Shown: positions 1 through 11,568 of the stretch, one piece after another
How positions within the stretch are numbered: position 1 is the first letter of the stretch
Layout: every line of letters starts with the position of its first letter
Assembly (NCBI GenBank): GCA_036583965.1
Contig: JAZBQD010000027.1
Location: forward strand, 31,088,776 to 31,152,775
From: Prunella strophiata
Taxonomy: Eukaryota; Chordata; Aves; Passeriformes; Prunellidae
Direction: 5' to 3'
Length of the DNA stretch: 64,000 nucleotides
Notes under the pieces: model-generated
Databases searched by the model: none
What the model saw: only the letters and a program-made list of their open reading frames with translations
What the model was told of the DNA's origin: nothing
Translations under genes and position numbers: made by a program

Positions 1-989
1 CCCAAATGAGCTACTCCATCTCCAACCAAATGAGATGCTTGACAGAGGAATTACCCTGAGAGCTCCTTGTCTGGGTGATCTGGAGTGCAGATTAGTCTGT
101 CATAAAGGTGCTCTCTGGCCTGGAGATGGATGGCCCTACTCAGGGCACAATTAAGCTGCTTTATTGCTGTGTTACCCATGAGTTGATAACCAGGGCAACA
201 TTTGTTGTTGGTGTTGTTACAAATAGGGCTAGAGCTCTTGATTTAAATAATCTGCCCATTTGTGGTCATTAAGGAAATTCTATGTCCCCCCATTAAATCA
301 ATAGTCTGAAATGCATTTCACTGTCAGGCTCTGCTATGGTATAGGGATAAAAGTGGATCTGATAATTAATTAACCACTGATGAACCCAAGGAGATGGATA
401 GCTCGTGTCTGAGGGCTGCTTCTAGGGCAGCACCACTCAAACTCACCAATTACAAATCAATCCTACATCACCACAATCACAAGAAGTCCCATGGCAGTGG
501 TGATGTCCCAATGCCTCCATGGGTCCAGGGATCCTTTCTCCTGGCTGTGACAATCTGTGTGTCTCCCTCACACTGTGGCTTTTTTCATGCTTTCCTCACA
601 GAGGGAGGTTTTTAGGATATTGGTTCTTTGAATTCCAAAGGGCTCATCTTTAGGTTCTTAATGCACTGTGTATGGTCATGGAAATATGTCCCTGGAAAAG
701 CAAATAATCATTCCTGGTGCAAAAAAAAACAGACCTCAGGCTCATATCCTTGCTCCTGCCAACCATTTCATAATATCAACTTGGTGATTCAGTCTCCAGC
801 TTTGTCAACCAGCCTCAAAGTTGTTTAGCTTTATGTCATGCTCTTCTTTTGGGAAACTGAGCCCTTCACCCAGCTGGGAAGGGGTCCTGGGACAGGTTGT
901 TGGGCTGATGGCAGCCCCCTTCTGGCAGAGTAACAACATAAGTTGGGATCAAGAAGGGAAATTGGCAGAAACTTTCCTACTTCCTCATT
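1..989. other. Unique intergenic DNA, no gene seen
   Basis: AT-rich unique sequence. The frames at 394-615 and 628-828 are short, have no recognisable domain and lack gene-like context. There is a small GTT-rich patch near 203-222. I see no repeat family and no regulatory site I can name. Confidence 0.5.
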
Positions 990-1258
990 CATAGAATTAT
1001 GGAATGGTTTGGGATGGAAGGATCATTAAAGCCCATCTCATTCCAACACTCCTTCCACCAGCCCAGGTTGCTCCAAGCTCTGTCCAGCCTGGCCTTGGAC
1101 ACTGCCAGGGATCCAGGGGCAGCCACAGCTTCTCTGGGCACCCTGTGCCAGGGCCTGCCCACCCTCACAGCCAAGAACTCCTTCCCAATATCCCATCTAA
1201 ACCTACTCTCTGACAGTTTGAAGCCATTCTCCCTCGTCTTGACACCCCAGGCCCCTGT
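990..1258 (-). mobile_element. CR1 LINE 3' fragment
   Basis: On the minus strand this ends in the CR1 3' signature, seen on the plus strand as ATAGAATTATGGAATGGTTT followed by GGGATGGAAGGATC. It continues through the passerine CR1 block that on the plus strand reads CAGCCACAGCTTCTCTGGGC and CCTGTGCCAGGGCCTGCCC. CR1 is a non-LTR retrotransposon whose copies are usually 5'-truncated, and only the terminal non-coding part and a little of the ORF2 end remain here. Its 5' end abuts the next CR1 copy with no unique DNA between them. Confidence 0.9.
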
Positions 1259-1259
1259 C

Positions 1260-1660
1260 CACAGAATCCCAGAATCATTAAGATGGAAAAACCTTCCCAG
1301 GCCATCGAATCCAAGCTGTGCCCGATCCCCACCGTGTCCCCAGCCCAGAGCACTGAGTGCCACCTCCAGCCCTTCCTGGGTCACCTCCAGGCATGGGCAC
1401 TCCAAACCTCCCTGGGCAGCCCCTGCCAGGGCCTGAGCACCCTTTCCATGGGGAAATTCCTCCTGGTGTCCACCCTGAGCCTGCCCTGGCCCAGCCTGAG
1501 GCCGTTCCCTCTCCTCCTGTCCCTGTTCCTGGGAGCAGAGCCCGACCCCCCTGGCTGTCCCCTCCTGTCAGGAGCTGTGCAGAGCCACAAGGTCCCCCCT
1601 GAGCCTCCTTTTCTCCAGGCTAAACAACCCCAAATTCCCTCTCCAGTCCTCCTGTAGGCC
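1260..1660 (-). mobile_element. CR1 LINE 3' fragment, second subfamily
   Basis: A second CR1 3' end starts at 1260 (plus strand ACAGAATCCCAGAATCATTA). It runs through the CR1 blocks GGGAGCAGAGCCCGACCCCC, TGTGCAGAGCCACAAGGTCC and CCTTTTCTCCAGGCTAAACA. These blocks differ from those of the copy at 990-1258, so this is another subfamily and not a tandem duplicate. The same long version recurs at 55732-56193. All frames here are shadows of the retroelement. Confidence 0.88.
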
Positions 1661-3455
1661 CAAGAAGCTTTCTCAGGAGCCTTGTTACATGGATGGAAAG
1701 CAGCTCCAGATAAACAAGCCAGCTCTCCTTTCTTCCAGAATAATTGGCTTTATCTTTTGCCCACCAGCTATAAGCCCTACTTTTAATTTACTCTTTTTCT
1801 TATTCACTTTTTGATGTAACAGTTCATCGAGGGTTTAAATTCCTTTTCCCATGCAGCCCTTTCATCATGCTTCTAATTACCTCGCCTAATTGCTCTGAAC
1901 TGGTACCAGCCCATATTTTTTTTTAATTATTTTCTTTAATTACAATTCTTTACCAAAGAAAATGCCACTGAAATGCATCTTATTGAGACAAAACAAAACA
2001 AAACAAAACAAAACAAAACAAAACAAAACAAAAGTGAAATACATCTCCCAGCCTTTTGAATAGTTTGACACTCCTTATCTTCACTCTGAGTTTGTCCAAA
2101 GTCATGCAGCACCACATGCAAAAAAGGGCAAAAATGTACAAAATATTAAAATAAGAAGAAGGATGGAGAGGACTGCATGTGGAATATTCTCTAAACGTCA
2201 GTCTCAATATTTTTCCCCTTTGAAGTGCAAATGTGGAGGAACAATGTCTTCATTGTGCTAAAGCAAGTCTTTGAATAGGTTTGAGAATCAATGGATGTTA
2301 ATTGGGTGTGAACAAAACACTTGACATTTCCAAAGCAGGACCTGTGGATGAAAATTAGCAACTGCTTCTTTTATATCAGCAGAAGACAAGTTGGGTTTTG
2401 GTTTGTTTTTTTAATCTATGGAACATTTTCATAATTCTGCAGCCAAACTTTAGCAGTGAGAGATGCTCACATGGGGGTAAGAGAGCTGTGATCATAATTT
2501 AGGGTGACATTAGAGGAACTCCCCTATAAGATGGAGGTAACTGACAAAAAATTTTAAAAAAAGAATGTTTAAAAACTCAACATCAAATTGAATCCCATCC
2601 AATACAGTGCTGAAAAGAGGTGCCTTGTTCAAAATTTCCACAGCCTTGTGTTCTGGAAATTTGCTAATGCCAAAGTGCTTTATATTTACATTTTAAAATG
2701 GAACCAAAGAGATTTTCTGTTTAAGTTTGTGAACAAACTGAAGTGTTGTCTTTTTCCATAACCCAACACATCCCCTGAGATTACTCCAATACAAATCCCC
2801 AGAAGGGAAAAATCATTTGTTTAATGACAGTGAAACTCTGAGGACTGAAGCATCTTTATGTACATGTATTGGCTCATTTATTGCCCTGCAAGGCTTAGCC
2901 TCAGCTCTTCCATTAGCCTCCAGCACAACAGATGACATCATTTCTATTTTCCAGGATATTTTGGCTGTCACTGATCTGCAGCACAGGCTCTCCCTGAAAG
3001 ATGAATGTCACCCCTCATCAATACACTTTGCAATTTAATTAATTTCTCAGAAGTGTATTAATTAGGCAATGAGAGTAGCCTGGAACTTCCATAAGTGAGA
3101 TGAGAAATGGATAAAAATTGTTCTAAGTTGGCAAAACAAGGCAGTGTATGAGGATGGTGCCAGTTTCTTCTAAGGGTCTACCAGGAGAGTCAGCTCAGCA
3201 CAGGCCCAGGCTTTGCTAAGCTGGACATTGGGTTTTGTCCTATCTAATGACCTGAATCCCTTTGGACTGGAGAACCTGCTGCTAAATGAGGAAAAACTGC
3301 TGCCATGCTGAGAGGGAAGAGTCCATCCTTCAGCACTGGGGAAAGAACAGAAGCCAAAAGGTGAAAAACCTTCCATGAAAGACAAATTCAACCTAATCCA
3401 TGCTCCTCTGATGAGCAGAGACACTGAAAACATTCACTGTCCACCAAAGGGAAAT
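1661..3455. other. Unique intergenic DNA, no gene seen
   Basis: AT-rich unique sequence holding the AAAAC microsatellite at 1988-2033. The frames at 1936-2207 (minus) are the poly-Phe/Leu/Cys reading of that microsatellite. The frames at 2817-3038 and 3170-3433 show no domain. Nothing else is recognised. Confidence 0.5.
1988..2033. repeat. (AAAAC)n microsatellite
   Basis: About nine uninterrupted copies of the pentamer ACAAA. On the minus strand it reads TTTTG repeats, giving a spurious CFVLF peptide. Confidence 0.97.
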
Positions 3456-3688
3456 CATTGAATCACAAAACCACAAAGTGGTTTGGCTGGAAGGAATCTT
3501 AAAGTGCATCTCACCACACCTTCTGCCATGGGCAGGGACACTCCTTCCACCAGCCCAGGTTGCTCCAAGCCCCATCCAACCTGGCCTTGGACACATCCAG
3601 GGATCCAGGGGCAGCCACAGCTTCTCTGGGCACCCTGTGCCAGGGCCTGCCCACCCTCACAGGGAAGAATTTCTCCCTAATCCCTTCC
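3456..3688 (-). mobile_element. CR1 LINE 3' fragment
   Basis: Plus-strand AATCACAAAACCACAAAGTG is a mutated CR1 octamer end. It is followed by GTTTGGCTGGAAGGAATCTT and the CR1 body through CCTGTGCCAGGGCCTGCCCA to the AAGAATTTCTCCCTAATCCC block. It is 5'-truncated at about 3688. The frames in this interval on both strands are CR1 shadows. Confidence 0.9.
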
Positions 3689-4578
3689 TTACATGGCTCG
3701 ATTAATATGAATCTACAGGGATAAAATGGCACAGCTCAAGTCAGTGACCCCTTCAGAGAAAAAAAAAAGCAATAATTAAAGAAAAATGAAAAAAATCATT
3801 CCTGTTTATTTCGAATCAGCTTCATCTAATTTTAGTTCTAGGGCTCAATATGAGTGCCCCAAAGGTTTTGCTTCCTGAAGACTCTTAACATAAAACAAAT
3901 GTGTTTTTTGTCTGAGACTGCATGAGAATTTTTATTGCTTCTTGCATGTTAGACTGACCTCAAAGCTAACAGAGAACAATTTTAAGAGTTGTTTTCATTT
4001 TTTTTTTAAGTAGGATGTAAATAAACATGAAGTGCTTGGACAATTGTGTTCTAAAGGGAATGAAAAAGATTCTGTTCAACTGAGAGGGTCCTCTCATCAC
4101 ACTCAGAGCATGTCCTGCTAAAACAATAAACCCAGGAGGGGTTGCTGAGGAATCCTTGTTGTTCTGTGATTGCCACAGCCCTGCAGCACAGCCCAGGTTG
4201 GAATGACCACTGCTGGAGCCTGCAGGACCTGGGAAGCAAAGCCAGTCAGACAGAAAGGCACAGACACCACAGACAGCTGGGAGGGGAAGCAGCAATCATT
4301 AGGAAATCATTCTGGTGTGCAACGATTTCCTAATTGCTCCTGCTGGTTTTGTCAGGTTCTCTGGAGTGCTGGAAGTCTCCAGACTGAAAAAAAAAAGCTA
4401 AACCCAAAGAAGCTGGTGGCAGTGCCACACTGGCAGTGTGTGGTCAGGTTGCTGCACAGATTCTGGCAGCCTATGTCAGCTGATGAGGACCTACTTTGGT
4501 GCTGTGCTTGCCTTCAAAAGCTTGTGAGGATACCTACAACACACAAATAATTCTGGTGTCTGGGAACTAGCAGAAAAA
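3689..4578. other. Unique intergenic DNA, no gene seen
   Basis: AT-rich sequence grading into mixed composition near 4100-4550. Frames of 109-126 residues (3966-4295 minus, 4170-4550 plus) overlap on opposite strands and have no recognisable motif, so I treat them as chance. Confidence 0.45.
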
Positions 4579-4826
4579 TCATAGAATCATGGAATGGTTT
4601 TAGCTGAAAAAGACCTCAAAGCTCATCTCATTCCACCCATCTGCCATGTCAGGGACAGCTTACACCAGCCCAGGTTTCTCCCAGCCCCATCCAGCCTGGC
4701 CTTGGACACATCCAGGGATCCAGGGGCAGACCACAGCTTCTCTGGGCACCCTGTGCCAGGGCCTGCCCACCCTCACAGGGAAGAATTTCCTCCTAATAAT
4801 CTAAATCTAAATCTAATTCTGACCTC
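4579..4826 (-). mobile_element. CR1 LINE 3' fragment
   Basis: Starts with an intact CR1 terminus (plus strand ATCATAGAATCATGGAATGG). It runs through GACCTCAAAGCTCATCTCAT and the GCCACAGCTTCTCTGGGC-type block, then ends in AATAATCTAAATCTAAATCT, which matches the CR1 segment just upstream of that block in element sense. Confidence 0.9.
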
Positions 4827-5278
4827 TTAATCAGCATTAATCAGAACAAGCAGAATTAGCAGAACTATGATTTGTGACCCAAGGCCTATTTAATGAACTA
4901 AAAACACCTCAATACTTCACCTTGCTTGGGTAAGTGATGAACTTCCCTAAAAACAACAAAGTCTTCTTTGTGCCCCAAAACTTCCACTCTCAGCAAAACC
5001 TGGGTTGCCATGAGGGCAAAACCATGTGGAGGAATCAGAACCCTCTATTCCCTTAGTGTCCTTTGAGAATAGCAACAAATAATGGCTAAAATTAGTCCAA
5101 GTAATTTATTTGGATTTTCAAATGCCTTTTGTCAAGTTCCCTGGGGAACACTCAACTCAGCAGCCTTTCAAGAAGAGGTAAAACAGCAGAAAGAAATGAT
5201 TTACTTTAATCACCCGAAAAAACAGAACTCTTGGGAGCTGCAGAATTTCCATACCCAGACAGAAATGTACAGACTTAA

Positions 5279-5300
5279 TTTTTTTTTTTTTTTTTTTTTT
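5279..5300. repeat. Poly-T tract (22)
   Basis: Uninterrupted run of 22 T between ACTTAA and GATGAGG. It has no flanking retrocopy that I can recognise. Confidence 0.95.
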
Positions 5301-5655
5301 GATGAGGGGAGGAGCAGCAAGATAGCAAAGTTTGCCAATTATTTGGGTAAGTTCAGATGAAAGGAGACACATTAAAGCAACTCAAAGGGATCCAGTGAGT
5401 CTGGGTGAGCAGGAGGGGCACTGGCTCCTGGGCAGGTGCTGCTGATGGAATGAAGACTTGGAGCTATTCAGGCACATCCCTGTAAACACCAGACAAAAAA
5501 GGAACCATTTTTCAGAGGAAGGCAGATTGGGGGAATTTATTAATTTTTATTTTTTAGCTTGCTTGCTTGCTCATTTAACAGAAGTTAACTACATACTATA
5601 TATAGATGGTCAACACTTTAAAACCTCATTTCAGCTATTGCCTGACTTTAAATAT

Positions 5656-5661
<6 letters not shown>

Positions 5662-5713
<52 letters not shown>
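5662..5713. repeat. (AT)n microsatellite
   Basis: 26 uninterrupted AT units, preceded by the imperfect lead-in AATATATTATA. The tract is self-complementary, so it can extrude as a cruciform and is expected to be length-polymorphic. Confidence 0.98.
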
Positions 5714-5715
<2 letters not shown>

Positions 5716-6881
5716 CCACTCAATGACCAACTTGTCACATCTTGGGTTTCCTTGGCTCCTTCCCAGCCCTGCCTTTGTCACGGCTGGGATCCTCTCCAGG
5801 TGAGTGGCACAGCACAACAATGCAGCACATTCCTGCAGGGATTTATCTGCAAGGACCCCTCGGGAGAGCAAGCTGAGCTCCCAGCAGCACCCCATCGAGG
5901 GCAGCAGTGAAATTATCCCACTCCTGTTCACCACTGGATTGATGCTGCTCTTTGGTGAGTAAAATACACAGCTCCAAGAGCTTGGAGCTCAGTTTGGGAA
6001 ACCAGGATTGATGGACAGCATCAAAACACACCACACTTACAGAGCTGTTAAGCCCCAGCCTTCTAATATTTCTAAACAATCAAATTCCAGTGCTCAGCGA
6101 GGTTCAGGGCTCTGTACTTTTCCATCAAAGTAGCCAGCTTTTGGCAGATGGGAGGAATTTCCTGCACTGGGTACTCGGGAAAAACGCGTTTGCAATTCCT
6201 CTGCTGCCATCTACCCTCAGAAATGTCTTTGTGCAGCCAGGCTGGTCCTATCCACAGAGTTGAAAGTCATTAACCAAACTCTAAACCCTGCAAACAAAAG
6301 GTCTTAACAACAGGCAGCTGTGTTCATTTGCATTTTCTTAAAGGCATTTTTGAAAAAAACCCACTAAAATAACACTGAAATAAAAAATACAAGGATGACT
6401 TGAAGCATCATCCATCACAAGGAAGCTCCCCAAATAAAAAACTATTGCAGGCATTTAACACATAAAATGCTTTCTTTTTAAAAGCAGAGACAACATGTTT
6501 GATTCTGAGGATGTGCAGAGAAATTTTGGTCTGATCAATGTTGGCAGTAACAAACAGGAGGTAAAAGGTTTGTTAATTTTCTCTGTGATTTCATTGCCTA
6601 CTTCAATTTGTCCCTTGATTGTGTTGTGCTCAGGCTCCATGAGAAGACTGTATAAAAATCCACTCTTGTTTTTTTTTTTTTTTTTTTGGTAAAAAGAAAC
6701 ATTCAGCTAGACCTTGCAATCTGTTCTTTGAGAAGCGCAAAACTCCAGCACCTGGAGTCCAGCTGGAAGTGTGGAACCATGCTCCAGTCCAGCAGGGAGC
6801 ATCTCCACCTCTGCACAGTCAGCTGGGTTCAGGGCTTCTGCCAGGATTTGCTGTGTCCCACCCACCCATTTTAGGGCTCCA

Positions 6882-6947
6882 ATTAGTGCTGGGTTAATGA
6901 TTGTGCTCTGAGAGGGCTTTCCCAGCCTTAAGGATTCTGTGATTCTG
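6882..6947 (+). mobile_element. Short CR1 LINE 3' end
   Basis: The plus strand reads AGTGCTGGGTTAATGATTG, then CTCTGAGAGGGCTTTCCCAG and AGGATTCTGTGATTCTG. This is the order of the last 65 bases of CR1 in sense orientation, with about one base in six changed. It is severely 5'-truncated. Confidence 0.7.
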
Positions 6948-7335
6948 GGCTGGAACACCTTTCTCTTCTCCCTTGCCAAAAAAAAACAGTGTAAAGGGAT
7001 GACAAGGGGGTGAGGTTTCCCCCTATTCCTGCTTCCAGATATTTTCCAAGCATCCATACCCTTTCCCACGGGGGTGTGACCTTTAGATATTTTTTATCCA
7101 AGCAGCAGCCAACTGAGGGGGCTGATAAAGATGTTCTTGAGATGAAACCAAGCCCTGTGCACCCTCTGTTCCCTTCTCTGAGGACACAAGGTGGTGAGGC
7201 AGGGGTTGCTCTCACCCCAACTGAGAGGCTTTTCCCTTCAGCTGGAATAACAGAGCTGGGATTTTAAAATCAGATCCATGTCTGCTGGTGGCACTGACTG
7301 TGGTGGGTCAGTTCATGGTCACCAGTTTTGATGGG
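6948..7335. other. Unique spacer
   Basis: Mixed-composition sequence between two CR1 fragments. Overlapping frames on both strands (6928-7215 minus, 7010-7267 plus) show no motif. Confidence 0.45.
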
Positions 7336-7440
7336 ATCACAGAGAGTCTTGGGCTGCAGGGACCCAGCAGGATCATCCAGCCCAGCTGCTGGCCCTGCAC
7401 ACACACCTCACCAATCCCACCCTGTGCCTCTGGGGTGGTT
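7336..7440 (-). mobile_element. Diverged CR1 LINE 3' fragment
   Basis: On the plus strand GATCACAGAGAGTCTTGGGC, AGGATCATCCAGCCCAGCTG and CACCAATCCCACCCTGTGCC follow the CR1 terminal order (octamer, ATCATCCAGTCCA block, CCAACAATCCCACC block). Divergence is high, so this is an older insertion. Confidence 0.65.
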
Positions 7441-10120
7441 CTGTGTGAGGCCAGGTTTAATCCCCTCCTTATCACGAGATCTTTTGGAATCATGTTCTAA
7501 ACCAAGATCAATCACACAAATAAAATCCATAAAAATTCCTAACTCCCCAAATACAGTCATTCATAGCAGAACAGAAAACATTCAGGCCCACTGAAGGTCT
7601 GTGGCAGTGGCTGACATAAAGCCCAAGATGACACAAAAAGAACAGGTTAAATTCTTCCTTTGGGGGAGTTTTTCTCCTTTCTTGCATTCAGTCACGCTGA
7701 AATTGAAGAGGAATCAACACATTTAGTGTCACATTCCTAAAGCACCCACACCCCTGCAGAAGGTGGCAAGGGAAGTCAGGACTAAAGCCAAAGAACAGTT
7801 TTTATTGTGTATTTTTAACATTCCTCCTTGGCATAATTCAGTAACAATTTTATTTAAATTTACAGTGGCCCATGCTGCTGCCATTCCTTAAACACACCCC
7901 TCACACTTGCCACAGGCAGAGCAGACCCAGCTGCTGCTCAGGGTGATTGAAAAGTGAATTTACTCCCTACACAAAAAATCTTTTCTGTTTGTGCAAAAGT
8001 TTGGTCCCTGGTGCCTCTTGCTCCTCACTGTTTTCTCAGTCTGACTTCAAGAAAACACTTTATAATCTTAGAAGACAGATCCTACTAATCAATGTCCAGT
8101 GGAAAATGCACAGGTCCACATATTATATCATTGTTTCATATATTTAATTGCTATTTCCTTGTTTCTCCGTATTCCATGGAATAAAAAACACCTAATAGAG
8201 TTCTATTGGATTAACTGAGATATCAAAGAGCAAATTCCCCCTGGCCTCTCTCTCCTCCATGGGCTCCTGGCACTGCAGTGAGTTGCCAATGAAATAAGAA
8301 AGCAGATTAGATATAATTCACTTCGAAGCTGCTCTGATAAAATCCAACAAAGGAATCTGACTTATTTCAGATGCTCTATCACTACTTATCCACCTAGTGC
8401 TGCCAAGAGCTGCACTGCCAAAAGACTGATGGAAGATTTGAAAAAAAGAAAAACCCACACCAGCACCTTCTGCTGCAGCAGAGCCCTGCCAGGGTGTTTG
8501 CTCCATCTGGACTGAGATCCCAGCTGCAGAGGGGCTGCTGCTGCTGCTGGGCCATCTGCAAAACAGGGCCCACACCAATTGCCTGACTTATGGTGGATTT
8601 GGAAGGCTGTTCTATGGAAAAGATGTGCAAAACAGCTTGGGCTTCTCCCCATCCTATCCTGTGTTTTCCTTCTTCTCCCTTTTCACAGAGATCCTCCATA
8701 AAAATTCATTAATTCTTGCCTGCTGCTGCTCTCTGTATCCTTGTGTCTGCTGATCCTTGATGGAGAAATGGGTGAAATTATTCACTGGACAATTTTTTTT
8801 CAACAAGACTTTAAGATTTTCCTCCTATTATTCATTTTCCACAGAATTTTATTTTGTCTTCCTTCTGAACACACAAATGTAACTATGCTTGATTTTGGTG
8901 ATGCGAGCAGGGAAGGACTCAGGGAGAAAGAATTTAACACCTTCAATGTTCAGGTTATTAGAAAGAATTTTCCAACACCTCACCAATTAATTGCTTTAAA
9001 TCACAGAAGTTCAAAAAGCAATTACATGTAATGACAAAGTGCTTTTTCAGATGGGTTGCAGTGTCACGTATGAAGCAAGGTAGTGAAATGTAGAATATCT
9101 GTCCACTGTTTTCCTTGTATATTGATCAGAAGTATCCTTGCTTTCCTTACTACTTGTTAAGGGACATATTATGTGAAAAATCCATTACTAGCAAGAATAC
9201 AGTGATTAAACATAAAAAACCCAACCAAACAAACAAAGCCCTTACATTTTAAAATGTCATTAAATCACACTTTTTCATAGAAATCCACAAGCCTCAAGTG
9301 AGTCCAGTGGGAGGAAACATGAGGGGCTTAAGTAATAGTCTAATAATAAGTTAAATTCAAAATACAAGCAGCAGACTGACCTTACTGGCTAATAACAGCT
9401 TTCTTTAAAAAAAATAAAATCGAAAATAAGGTACCAGATGGGGAAACCAACCAATATTCATCATCATGTGCAGCCCCAGAAATGGTGTATCTATAATATG
9501 AAAAGATAACAGACCATATGTGCTCCAAAAATTAACCAAAATAAAAGGCAGCTAATTCGCTTCATTTTCATTTAACTGGGCCCATCCTCTGAGCTTTAAT
9601 TTGCAGGCACTGAAGGTGAAACTCGAGCTGCTAATCTTAATCATTGTTATGTGCATAGCAAGATTGATGATTACACAAGTTTTTGGAGAAACAAAGATGA
9701 TAATTTACAAAAATGTGGTGATACTACTTGCACATTATGCAGAGGGAAATATTACAGTGGGAACAAGGAGTGGGATATCAGAAGTCCTTGGTTCTGTCAT
9801 TTGTAACCTATTTGAAATGAGATTTTGGGAAAAATATAAACAAATCTTCTGAAGCCCTGACAGGTGCTTAATCCTGCAGTGGAGTTGTGCTTGCAGAGGT
9901 ACAGAGACAGGAGGGAAAGCAATTAATATGGAGCTGGGCATGCATGCAGTCAGAGTGAGAGCTGGAGCACTGGGAGGAATTGGGATCCTGAAGGGTCAGT
10001 TTGGAGTGCAGGGGGGAGCCAGCACTGCCCTCAGTGTCCCTGTCACTGCCCTGTCCTGCCACCCCTCTGGGCACCTGAGCACAGCCACAACTACCACTCT
10101 AGGCACTGCAGAACTATAAA
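7441..10120. other. Unique intergenic DNA, no gene seen
   Basis: Long unique AT-rich stretch. The frames at 8318-8699 (minus) and 8741-9031 and 9601-9852 (plus) are under 105 residues, with no domain and no plausible splice context that I can establish. 9540-9860 is even in composition with few repeats and could be non-coding sequence under constraint, but this cannot be judged from one genome. Confidence 0.45.
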
Positions 10121-10600
10121 TTATGGAGTATCCTGAGCGGGTGGGGACACACCAGGATCATCAAGTCCCCAGCCCCTGTCCCTGCCCAGACACTCCAACA
10201 ATCCCACCCCTGGGAGCATTGTCCAAACCCTCCTGGAGCTCTGGCAGCCTTGGGGCTGTGCCCATTCCCTGGGGAGCCTGGGCAGTGCCCAGCACCCTCT
10301 GGGGGAAGAATCTTTCTTGATCTCCAGCCTGACCCTGCCCTGGCACAGCTCCAGCCATTCCCTGGGTGCTGTCCCTGTCACAGGGAGCAGAGATTGGAGC
10401 TGCCCCTCTGGAAGAGCTGCAGGCCCTGCTGAGCTCTGCCCTCAGCCTCCTCTTCTCCAGCTGAACAAGCCAAGTGCCCCCAGCTGTTCCTCCTTTGTCC
10501 CCTCCAGACCCTTCACCCTCCTCAGATCTTCTCCTGTGGCCTCTCTCCAACAGCTTTAGATCTTTCTCATATTGTGGCACCCAAGACTGCCCAGAGACCT
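10121..10600 (-). mobile_element. CR1 LINE 3' fragment, about 480 bp
   Basis: Starts with a mutated octamer and the block matching CTGAGTTGGAAGGGACCCAC. It then follows the CR1 order: AATCCCACCCCTGGGAGCAT, TTGTCCAAACCCTCCTGGAG, CAGCCTTGGGGCTGTGCCCA, CTTCTCCAGCTGAACAAGCC, TATTGTGGCACCCAAGACTG. It is one of the longer copies in the window. The 167-residue minus-strand frame at 10161-10664 lies in it and is not a separate gene. Confidence 0.88.
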
Positions 10601-11356
10601 TGGTTTTGCACTGATGCTTTTTCACATGTTCACATCCTCTTGCTCTGGTCCAGCAATTAAACATCCACTGATTTGTGGGCAGATTTCCCCCAGGGTGAGC
10701 TCCTGGGATCAGACCCTGAACCCACAGTGAGAGAGAGCAGGTTTGTTAGAGGAGCTGAGCAGGAGGAATCTGTCTCTGCTCCACTTGCCAGTGCTTCCAG
10801 ACAGGATTTCAGTCATGCCTGCATGTCAGCAGCCTTCCTGGGGATTCTCTAAAGAGCCTATCAAGCTGACCACCTCAGACAGGCAGGGCCAGGGCCTCTC
10901 TGCTCTCCAATTCCAATGAGCTGTGCTTAATGCAGCATCTGCCCTGTCTGTCTTCTGCCTGCCCATGTATTAACACACAGCTTTGTGCTGCTCCCCGGGG
11001 CTCTCAAGCATATAATAAATAGAGTTCCAGCTCGCTGGAACCTCCTGCAGCAGCTGAGATTGTGATTTGTTTTGCTGTGACTGCTCATTTGGAAGTTTCT
11101 GGCTTTGGCAGGACAGCAGAAGTACCCACAGTTGAAAACACATGCTTGGGAAGTCAGCAGTGCTCCAACACGCTCCTGCTAAAGCTGGAAGAGGAGCTTC
11201 CCCTCCCCTGGCTGAGGAGCCCTCCAGGGGCAGGGAAAGATCCTGGGGGGAGTCTCGAGTCTGGGGGAAAAGGATGGAGGACACAGAGGATACAGGTTTC
11301 TTTCCTACTGGTCTGCAGTGTTCTGCCACTTGGTAGCAGAAAACAACAAGGGAAAG
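10601..11356. other. Unique spacer before the pentamer array
   Basis: Mixed-composition unique DNA. The frames at 10970-11705 (minus) and 11062-11580 (plus) gain their length only by running through the following GGGAA/CCCTT array. Confidence 0.5.
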
Positions 11357-11568
11357 CTTCCCTTCCCTTCCCTTCCCTTCCCTTCCCTTCCCTTCCCTTC
11401 CCTTCCCTTCCCTTCCCTTCCCTTCCCTTCCCTTCCCTTCCCTTCCCTTCCCTTCCCTTCCCTTCCCTTCCCTTCCCTTCCTTCCCTTCCCTTCCCTTCC
11501 CTTCCCTTCCCTTCCCTTCCCTTCCCTTCCCTTCCCTTCCCTTCCCTTCCCTTCCCTTCCCTTCCCTT
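11357..11568. repeat. (CTTCC)n / (GGGAA)n pentamer array
   Basis: About 42 copies of CTTCC on the plus strand, perfect except for one missing base near 11481 that shifts the phase of the right part. The minus strand is a pure purine strand of GGGAA units. The long frames here translate as EGKGR or LPFPS repeats and are artefacts of the period. The array has strong potential for a G-quadruplex on the minus strand and for a triplex. Confidence 0.98.

Larger units (their letters stand above)
4827..6881. other. Unique intergenic DNA with T and AT tracts
   Basis: Contains a T22 run (5279-5300), an AT dinucleotide tract (5662-5713) and a T-run near 6670-6687. The 150-residue frame at 5458-5910 consists mainly of the Ile-Tyr reading of the AT tract. 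I see no exon or RNA gene. Confidence 0.5.
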
